From contig CM055278.1 of assembly GCA_029237695.1 (NCBI GenBank), positions 68,997,188 through 69,061,187 on the forward strand: a stretch of 64,000 nucleotides of DNA. Reading direction: 5' to 3'. The stretch comes from Conchocele bisecta (Eukaryota; Mollusca; Bivalvia; Lucinida; Thyasiridae). Below the pieces are notes generated by a model, which had not been told where the DNA came from, made no database searches, and worked only from the letters and a program-made list of their open reading frames with translations. This document shows, one piece after another, positions 55,256 to 64,000 of this stretch. The position numbers were made by a program, and so were the translations under genes. Position 1 is the stretch's first letter. The number at the start of each line of letters is the position of its first letter.

Positions 55256-56269
55256 GCTATAATTTAGTTTTCAGGATCAGAGATTGCTAGGTAAATTTAT
55301 TAATTAATTCGATATTTCTATCTGCATTAGAAATTCAAAATGCCGGCCAAAAAGATTTGTATACGTAAACGCGATAAGATTAACTATTTCACAATATAAT
55401 TTGTGAAACTGGGATATGTTGGGAGAGCAACTCACATTGATAACTTCATAAAGTATATACAAACACGAATACATTACACACATCATATGCAAAACTAAAC
55501 ATGGCCGCGAAATGTCAGTATCAGGTAGAATAGCAATTGCTCTCATCAGTAACAGTATATATAAAGTATACATTGTCCGAGGTTAGATGGGAATTGTAAA
55601 CAATTCGCATGGTGAATCTGAGATTTATGTCATGATCTCTAGAAAGCCATATTATCCAAGATGGCCGATAAATAATATACAATGTGATACATATTTATCT
55701 ATATATTTAGGTGACGTAGCTTCACACCAGGATATCATGTTGCATTGACAACTGTTGGATAAATAATCGCTACATGTATTATAATACTGTATGAGTCATT
55801 ATCTGACAACACCGGAGTCATTGTCTTGAGGCCAGTTTAGATCCAGATCAACCTGCACATCTTCGTCATATCGGGGATTGCACTCATTGCTATTCTGTCA
55901 CTGAACAACCGAGTTAACCTCTATTAAATAATGTGAACTATGATCTGGTTGAATGAGTGAGTCAACTGATAAGGATCGGTTGATAGGTAAAAAATAAAAT
56001 ATTCCGACTCTTTCAGATTTATGGCCCATATATATTATATACATGTATATATGTCAACATTTATTTATTGTGTAGCAACCGGTTATATGGTACGGGCAGA
56101 TGATTCTCTCAAATCAGTAACCAGTAACCAGTAACCAGTATGCGAGTTTCGTTGAACATAACATGCACACAGTTAGCATCCTTTGACATCGTCATTTTCA
56201 TTATCGCTATTAACAATGTCCTCACGATATAACACTTTCAGCGGATTTTACATGCAACCTCACCCCTGC

Positions 56270-57570
56270 ACTTGCAGAACTCTGTGCACGTGAGCGAATA
56301 TTTATTACAAATGCAGAGTATTGATTTGCACCTGTTCCTGAATGCATCCACTGATCACATTAAGAACCTCATCAGACACAACTCGTCGCTCCCCCTCGAG
56401 GCATACATGAGATGCTTTCTTCTCCCATCCATACTTCTGTGGGTCCAGAGCTGGAGGTGAAGACATGCAAGCAGCTCTCCACATGACAGCTTGGTAATGT
56501 GCACGTGTACAGTGGGGACGAAAAGCGGGCATTGCAGGGGGAAAGCTGTTTATCTTCGGTGGTGCGCATTTCAACGGTCTCCTGGCTATATAGTATGGCA
56601 AACATATGGTAAAACCGATCCAGTTAACTCATCAATGGACGTTACTGGGTCTCCTAGTTTCAATGTCGCTGTATATTCCTCCAGTATCTTCAAGATAGTG
56701 GCCTTTGCTATACCGGCAAAGCACGACACACTGTCACACCCTGTCAATTCATGAGCTGCCATGAGGTTTGGCATTATTTCGCATGTGTTCGCACGACGTG
56801 GTTGACATCGATAACCGACTTCTTGTACTTGACTATTATTAACTGTACTCTCTGTGGTATATCATTCGTTTCTGCGAGTATGTGATGGGCAAGTATCACA
56901 AGTACTTCCGTGTCCTCATTCACTACTTCAATTTGGCGACTGCCCTACTACTGTGCCAACATCTATATGGTGAGGACCTAGGCCAGTTACGATCATCCGC
57001 TTGCCATCAGGGACGTTTATGGAACACAGGTGATCCACAATCAGCTTCATGATCTGCACTTTATTTTCAGTAACTTCCAATGTGATGGCTTGTTTTGATA
57101 CTAGAGATTCTCCAGTAAGCTGGTACATATGGCTGAATCCCTTTGAAAGTGTAATTCGGCATGCTGACTTTATGCTGTTCGCATATTATTTGTCAGACAA
57201 CGTGCATAACGTTACATGTCTGCAGCTGATGTATAACTGTGTTTGCAGCTGCACTGACCAATGTGGATACCGTTGCATGTGATGATGGCCGAGGGATGGT
57301 CCACACAATAACGCACATGTCCAGAATAACAACATGTTTAGTTGGCTGCATTCTACTTGTTTTGCAGCGCTGACTTGCTTGTTTATCGCATTTCACCACC
57401 TTCGTCGAACAGAGCAGACCTAACTCATAAAATAAGAGAGTTGCAGTGGAAACGGTCTCCCTGGATGATGCCATGATCCCAATTACTCTTGCATATATGA
57501 GTTCGGTGTTAACGACTGTCACGAATTTTAGCCGACTATTTTCTTTAAAATCCATTACACGGGTCACACA
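56270..57570 (-). pseudogene. Broken copy of an abundant invertebrate multicopy gene (HALTGCD-type)
   Basis: Minus-strand fragments in several frames follow one order: VNTELIYARVIGIMASSRETV (57,193-57,567), then an ITLEVTENKVQIMKLIV segment with RMIVTGLGP (56,928-57,128), then a NEDTEVLVILAHH segment (near 56,930), then AHELTGCDSVSCFAGIAKAT (56,586-56,774), then KINSFPPAMPAF and a DPQKYGWEKK segment (56,305-56,601). I know this arrangement from a large family of uncharacterised multicopy proteins in molluscs, cnidarians and other invertebrates, thought to be mobile-element-related. Its function is unknown. At least four frameshifts or stops make this copy dead. Confidence 0.65.
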
Positions 57571-57599
57571 ATACTAGTCTAGAGCACAATAATCGAATA

Positions 57600-60490
57600 A
57601 TCTAGTACCGACTATCGAATAGTTTCAGATTAATTCGCCATATATCTCATGAGCTAGACTGACTGTTAGAACATTAGTCCACTTACGCAAAAGCCAAAAG
57701 TTGGCACAGAGTTTTTATATTGACAGGCGGACTATTCAAGGAAAATTGTGCACTAGAGTTGCATATATACTATCACAACCTTATTCTAGCAGTCGGACAT
57801 TCAAACATTCTTGTGAACACATTGGGTCGCAAGCCTTCACTGGGAACTGGTAAGTATATATGTTTATTAGTTACTTTCTAATGCTGCCATTTAAGTCTGC
57901 ATCCTGCCAAGACCGGCAATTCTCCGCATTGTTATCGTATCCTCGATAATACTGCCCTATTTCATTTGGACCCATTTCGACCAAATGCTTGGTCAATTGA
58001 AAAGCCGTATGGCATGTATCCGCTGATGTAGATTATCTCCCTTAATCAAATCGAACTGAATCATTAATAATTCGTGTTTACGTGTAAATGATAAAGATTA
58101 CAGGTTTCGCATGTGGGAGCATTCTGTGAGTATTGTAATGGCATATTATTCTCATGTGGTTTTTTGCATGTCACTCCGACTAATTGCAGTAGCAATTTAT
58201 TCTATTTGTAAACGAAGGGCGAACACGATTGAAATGTTTACAAAAAATAGCTATGCATTTTTATTACGATTCAGTCCAATATCAGTTCTGCGCCCTGTAC
58301 AATACATGAGAATATTGCAAATTTTAACATGTAGCAATTGTAATGTGAATTTTCTGGACGACTTTCTTTCATTTACTCTATGGTGGGCACATGTAAACTC
58401 CTAACCCAGTCGTTTGCATATTCATTTTATTAAGTCATGTACGTTCACAGTGTATTGTAAATATTGTAAATGCTATTGCGACCATGATAGACCAGATCAG
58501 ACAGCTCTGCTCTAAATGCACTGATTTATACGTCAGTAAGCTGCAATAAGGACATGATGTGAAGTATAATTTATTTCAATCACTGGTGCTTTGGGTCAGC
58601 CTGTGGAATCCTACAGTCTGATTAGAGTCTACAGTGTTTATCATTAGTAATGTAATACTGTGAGCATGCACAGGAAAATACTTGGCACAGTTGCTCATTA
58701 TTAAGTTAGCGCAGATGGCCACGGGCAGTCTGATCAGGGTAAGGCCAGTCACAATTAAATGTTCGTTTACTAATGGTAAATATCTGTGAATGACGTCTAT
58801 ATTCACATGTACGGCTGTGAAGATATATATCGTTGGATACACTAGATAGAGTGGCTGTTCATTAATGTGTTGCATCGCATTCTCCGACATATGAATTCCA
58901 TCAGCCCCCTTCTTCCAACTAGTGAAAATATCTTTGTGTACATTGCAATTCATCATGATTCATCATTGTAATTTACGAGGTTGTTTAGTATTGCCATGGA
59001 ATCATAATAATGATTTCATGTGTACTACTGTGACTATTGAGACTATAACACGTTACATTCTGGTAACAACACCGTTGGTGTTTTGTAGTCCCAGCCAGTA
59101 AGCCAGCCAGGCAGTCAGCCAGCCAGTCAGCAACCAGCGACGGCACGTCCATCTGGTGTATTCGCGTAGAACCAGTTTATTGTTCTGGAGTCCACAACAC
59201 GATACCGTGTACCAGCGGGGACTCTGCTCCGCGTGGACCAAGGGTGTATCGAGTGGGGCATTATTCCGGTGACGTCATTCCGTCCAAGGACGATATGAAT
59301 CTCGAAGGACGTCCACCCATGTGATATTGGCCCCATCCGCCAAGTAGTCTGTATATTCTAGTTGATTAACGGAAACTCTAAAATCGGATCATGAACATGA
59401 TGCATAATGTTGAACTATACCTACCTGTTCCAGAATCGTGACGGTGCCTTGGATGTGCGATTGTATCTGGGGGCTTCATCCAGAGGACGTTGTCCGTACT
59501 GACATTATCATTCATTGTTTGTGCATATCATTATTTGTAAATACATGATCATTGTAACCATATACCTTGTTGTCTCTATCCACAACGTGCTTGGTGTTCC
59601 ATCCCATCAGTAAACTATCTCGATGTCACCCTGGCGTGACAACGACCTTATTGCTCTCATGAATTTTTGCATTTTGTCTTGTTTCACACGCGGAATGTTG
59701 ACGTTCTTTTTCAGCTTGTTGTGAAAGCGTGTTGGCCACTTATGTTGATAGTCCATCCACTGATCAGTTCCAATCGTGATTATTTCATCGACATTTACGG
59801 TTTAGTCATCAATGACATGTCCTGTAAATATGTTTACAATGCCTGTTATGTGGCTACTGTTGTCAAATACTGTCTATGCTTGTAGTGAGTGCTTCACGTA
59901 TTTTACCTCGATCAGCTGAATCTGCTTTGATTCAAGTAGCCTGCTCCTCCTTTTGAGACATTGCTGTTTGTGTGGCACCTTCCTGAATTGCCTCTATGTT
60001 ACTATTCAGTTTACCAAAGATGCTAAGAGAGAGAGAGAGGGCACAGGTGTTAAGAGTTGATTCATTCAGTGTGGAGCCATTAATGCCGGATGGTCCTTTG
60101 CCATATCTCATGTAGGTACTCTCAATGAATAGATCATACCATATGCCGTTCCAAATGCCATATTGGTGGTGCATCACGTGTTCGCCCTTCATCAATCATT
60201 TCAGAACTGCGGAATGAAGGCGCTGCATACTACGTAGGCAATATAATCCGTAGCGAGCGTAGTTCACATTGCAAAGAAGTAATGCAGCATTTTCCCAACA
60301 GCTGACAGATTAAGCAGCCATTCTTCCTCGCGCTCTGCCCTCACAAAGGCAAGCATGAGCAACATAGGTCTGACAAGACAGTCAATCCACAGCCTGGTTG
60401 TTCTAATCTTCTGACTGCTTGAACATGATAGTTACATGGATAACTGTACTGTAACACCAATTATACATATTAACTTGATATTTACATAAT
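57600..60490. other. Long stretch without recognised genes
   Basis: Only short frames. A small (CCAG/TCAG CCAG)n run lies at 59,091-59,135 and a (GA)n run at 60,028-60,040. GC and codon patterns give no support for exons. Confidence 0.4.
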
Positions 60491-60514
60491 ATCAGTTTAA
60501 ACACTACACAATTG

Positions 60515-61180
60515 CTTTTTCATGACGGCCATCTTGATTTTCGCCTTCCTAGAGGAATGTAGATACAGATTTATTCTATGTTACCACAAGAGACAATATA
60601 AGTGTGTATATTTGAAAGAAACAACATACTGCACCATTGATAATATGTACATCGACAAATATGGGACATATTATATATATATAATACATTATGTGTTTAT
60701 GTTTATCGTAATCATTTGCATTTGGCGGCCATCTTTAATAAAAGTGAGTTCATTAATTTAATTGGCATATGCTGTCTATCCAACGTCGTTGTGTTGCAAC
60801 CACTCATATTGAAAGCTAAAATGCTGAAATATAAATTTGAGCTGAAATAGAGATTTTTTTCTAAACACGGCGGCCATTTTGATTATTTCCATATGATGCT
60901 TGTGTCGTATACAATTAGAAGTTCTCATAAATATTTAATGTTCCCATATGCTAATAATTTAAACATTTACATCACCGAAATGCATCATATATTTTCCTAA
61001 ATAAATATTGGTGAAAACTGGCGGCCATTTTGGATTTATGCAATTCTACAAAAATGCTCAAGGTTTTCGAAGCGGCACTCAACGGATTCGGAATCAGCGC
61101 GGCAAAGACATGTAGAAACAGCAAAAAACGTTGTATATATAACAAAACAAGGTTCGGTGCCTTGTTATGTAGCTCGGACT
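60515..61180. repeat. GGCGGCCATTTTGGAT-containing repeats
   Basis: GGCGGCCAT(C/T)TT motifs recur at about 60,525, 60,724, 60,867 and 61,021. The last 190 bp is the inverted partner of 55,035-55,255. Confidence 0.6.
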
Positions 61181-61184
61181 ATTT

Positions 61185-61369
61185 TGTACGTAAGAAGATG
61201 TGCTATATTTGTTAACAATATTTACAAAATATACGATATTTTCCATCAATGATGTTGAAAGTTGATGAAAATTTCATAGCAAATGCGGAATATCACAGTT
61301 TCTGTAAATAGATTCCGTGAAAAATCGCACATCTTCCTATTAGGTACAAATACACATGGCTCGCCACAT
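61185..61369. repeat. MITE of the ACGCCATGTGATTTTG family
   Basis: AGAAGATGTGCTATATTTG ... AAATCGCACATCTTCCT and GGTACAAATACACATGGC. The left outer end is eroded. Confidence 0.65.
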
Positions 61370-61525
61370 ATGATGTTACTGCGTTTTAATTGGGAGAATG
61401 ACTCATAGCTGTCTGTAAAGTGGACTCGATGTTCAGAAATAACAATTCTGAGTGGCTGGGATGGTGGCCTATACATTATATGGATAATTAGCTTGCCAGG
61501 GATGGTAAAATTGTCAAACAATTAA

Positions 61526-62012
61526 AGGTACATGCCCACTCAGTAGGCACAAAAAGTTCTTTATTGGAATTAACTAAGAGTATAATTGTGTCACTATTCC
61601 ACCACGAATTGCCGCTACACAGATATAATCATTTAGTAATATTTATTTTACTGATTGTGACGCGCGGTGGAATCAGGCTATTTTCATATGCAAATGAGGC
61701 ATACTATTTTTTTATTATTTATACTAATTTCCGTTACCTGAAAAAAATAATATTTTCCACAGATTATAAAGTATGATCATTGCACATCAACAAATAAATA
61801 CAGAGAATAAATAGTAATGTCCTATAACATGTTAAGGAAACACGGTTATCGCCCCTGATATCTGTGTGGAAATTTACGGCTAATACAAAATGTATAATAA
61901 TGCCAATCAACACGTGGGGTAATGATGAATTAATGTTTATTTTGCCAGAAAATGTCTTTGATGATGTTCTGATATAAAGAACAGTTTGTGCCTACTGAGT
62001 GTGCATGTACAT
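61526..62012. mobile_element. TTAA-target MITE (piggyBac-like), complete inverted copy
   Basis: AGGTACATGCCCACTCAGTA ... TGTGCATGTACAT between TTAA at 61,522-61,525 and 62,013-62,016. Interior in opposite orientation to 8720-9186 (GTGACGCGCGGTGGAATCAG; GGAAACACGGTTATCGCCCC). Confidence 0.88.
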
Positions 62013-62204
62013 TTAATGAATAAAACCATGGGCTGTGTATTAATTATATTTACACTGCATTTTCTGATAGTTTCAAAACTGTAAATAACCAAATATGGCG
62101 GTAAACAATAATCTTGTTTTACGTCATTTTGTCGCAATTCCTGGAACAGCGACGTTGCGAACGTTAACCAATCAACAACATCGCGCTACGTCAATGTGTA
62201 TAAT

Positions 62205-62560
62205 CAAGGTGCATGATCACGTTGTTACAACAACAACAACGTCGCCCACTCCAAAGTAAGTCTTATTTGATATTTTCCTTAATATGCAACGGATTTTGAT
62301 GAAATATGGCGCAGCAAACGCGTCTTCATGAGCTGCATTTGGTGGTCTAGTGAGTTTGGCACAGACTTATTTCGCAAAAACGACAGAGGTTTGGGTGCAA
62401 ATACAGAGACCACCAAATGCAGCTTAACAAGACGCGTTTGATGCGCCATATTTCATCAAAATCCGTTACGTAATAAGGACACTATAATGGAATACGTACT
62501 TTGAATCGATACTTGTTGTTGTTGTTTCTACCACGTGATCATACACCTTGATAATGTATT
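62205..62560. repeat. MITE, inverted relative of 53,935-54,285
   Basis: Both ends carry CAAGGTG(C/T)ATGATCACGTGGT and a CAACAACAACAA run. Inside, the GGATTTTGATGAAATATGGC / GCGCCATATTTCATCAAAAT and GCTGCATTTGGTGGTCT / AGACCACCAAATGCAGC arms pair. Confidence 0.82.
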
Positions 62561-62904
62561 GTATTGGGATGTGAATGGGATGTAAACGCAATACGTCGAA
62601 TGGGTGTATGCATTATGAATTCGTATTACATGCTACCCAGTGATTTACCGTGATTCTGGAGGGATTTATTTCCTTGAAGGAAATATTTACTCCTAGACGT
62701 TCGCGAGACGTAATGTTGACGTTACGTTTTGACGTCATTTCCGGTGAAGAAACAATTAATTCATACGCTAACGTCACAATTGTCAATTTTAACAACGTTT
62801 TAAGCTGGTCTAAGAGCACATTTTTCGAAGAGCATGTAATATATAATTTATTCCACTACCATTTTGAAATACCGGATTTATTCCCCTTGACATCTGGAAA
62901 TGTG

Positions 62905-63036
62905 ATAATGAAACGAATGATTATATCTGTATAGCGGGCACTTGTAATTTTTAGAACTGGAAAAATAGTGACACAATTATACACTTATTTAATTCATATA
63001 ACGAACAGTTTGTGCCTACTGAGTGGGCATGTACCT
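62905..63036. mobile_element. TTAA-target MITE, right-end fragment
   Basis: GATTATATCTGTATAGCGGG, GTGACACAATTATACACTTA and GTGCCTACTGAGTGGGCATG, then TTAA at 63,037-63,040. Confidence 0.8.
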
Positions 63037-63040
63037 TTAA

Positions 63041-64000
63041 TATTAAACTTCTCTTCCCCGCGTTAATTATCGTCTCATCAAAAAGGGACGATAATTATCG
63101 CCCTGTAAGGTCGTAAATTTACGCCTACAGGTCGCTGACTATGGTTCCTTTGCCGCGAATGAACGAAGATACTAAGTTTAGTGTCCATAATCTTTGTTTC
63201 TTCCTACGCTGTTTTTCTGTTATTCGTGTCTTCGCCACGAAGGAACGATACGTATCGCTTTAAATCTTCGTGTTTTCGTTTCTTCGCCACGAAGAAACGC
63301 TAAGTATAGTTTCATGGTTCCGTCGCCATCATGTTTTTTGTTTCTTCCCGTCTTCGCCACGAAGAAACGATATTTATTCGACGTCATCGAAGTCCCTACT
63401 TTTTTCACACATATTATTTTGCGAAATTAATTTAAAAAAATAAACCTCTGTAAATGTTTACTTGGTATTTTTATATGCGGTTTTCAACAATTTGTTCAGT
63501 TTATAATTTGCGATCAATAGAAGGCCTACCAAATTAGTGTGGTGCGGGTTTACAAAATAAATAAATGAAAAGTCATGCAGAGCATGATGTTATTAGCCGA
63601 TCAAATCAGGGTAAAGTGCATCGAACATATGTAGGTGTCTCTGGTAACATTGTCAATGGTAAACTATTTTCGACCACAGTTCTGTACCCAGCGTTGACAT
63701 TTTTCTCGATTTTGGAAACCCGTTCCCAAATCCATTCAATAGCAGCAATGCCATAGCAGCAATGTTTTGTTGTCACCATTATGTTGCGAAATATTCCAGC
63801 GTAACACCTGTACTGTATGCTCTATTTATCTACAAATTACACTCCGCAATACACAAAGTTGTAGTCACTGTGTTTGTCCGAATTCTGTGGCAGCATGCGA
63901 GTGGGCGGAGCTACCAGGGCTATATATATCTAGCGGTTACAGTGTCATCTAAAAATAGACGCAAGCTCCTGCGTATTCAGGCACATGCCCAGATTGGCCT
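63041..64000. other. Sequence without recognised genes
   Basis: Apart from the palindromic motif above, no gene or repeat family is recognised. Confidence 0.35.
63215..63400. repeat. TCTTCGCCACGAAGAAACG palindromic motif, three copies
   Basis: GTCTTCGCCACGAAGGAACG (about 63,229), TTTCTTCGCCACGAAGAAAC (about 63,280) and GTCTTCGCCACGAAGAAACG (about 63,351). Each motif can fold on itself. No coding role seen. Confidence 0.7.

Noticed and set aside
57193..57567. 124-codon frame as an intact gene
   Set aside because: It is one frame fragment of the broken HALTGCD-type family copy; its neighbours continue the family in other frames.

Overview
The window looks like animal nuclear DNA, most likely from a bivalve mollusc. 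The basis is kb-long introns with GT..AG borders, a retained eIF4A gene, LINE and tRNA-derived SINE relics, very many short inverted-repeat elements, and a large Polinton-like element. Several dispersed repeats resemble what I know from dreissenid and related clams; the species-level guess is inference. Most of the 64 kb is repeat-derived, and most open frames in it are chance or repeat-derived.

Layout. 1-11.5 kb: the last four coding exons of eIF4A on the + strand (445-588, 6561-6698, 7768-7937, 10150-10294). Its first intron in the window carries a roughly 2.8-kb satellite array (unit about 137 bp) inside an element with hairpin ends, and its other introns are packed with SINEs and MITEs. 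11.5-21 kb: a Mutator-like long-TIR element inserted into an older repeat, a decayed LINE (13.6-15.5 kb), two tandem SINE-like copies, and a MITE split by a second, L1/Tx1-like LINE fragment and a near-perfect hairpin. 21.4-22.5 kb: an intact intronless 7-transmembrane receptor on the minus strand. 22.6-26.7 kb: foldback and tandem repeats, ending in the left half of a TTAA-type MITE.

26,717-44,072: the centrepiece. A 17,356-bp element is inserted in that MITE. It has a 6-bp target-site duplication (GATCAT) and AGTAG...CTACT termini, and the whole element is one near-perfect palindrome: two arms of about 8.7 kb that appear about 99% alike. Each arm holds a 2.2-3.2 kb inner module in which a gene for an A32/HerA-like ATPase with a C2HC finger lies between inverted repeats of about 0.89 kb. 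Size, target-site length, AG termini and ATPase all fit the Polinton/Maverick class. I find no polymerase B, integrase, protease or capsid gene, and I do not know of a described Polinton that is a full-length palindrome.

44-64 kb: more MITEs, a candidate 5-kb composite with 115-bp inverted ends and ACGTC-rich subterminal repeats (46.9-51.9 kb) enclosing a second Mutator-like copy and a TTCGTTCCC-rich foldback, a broken copy of an invertebrate multicopy gene family (56.3-57.6 kb), and otherwise gene-poor sequence. The two clear host genes, eIF4A (translation-initiation helicase) and the orphan receptor, show no functional link. The rest is best read as a stack of nested insertions whose order can be worked out from interrupted copies.
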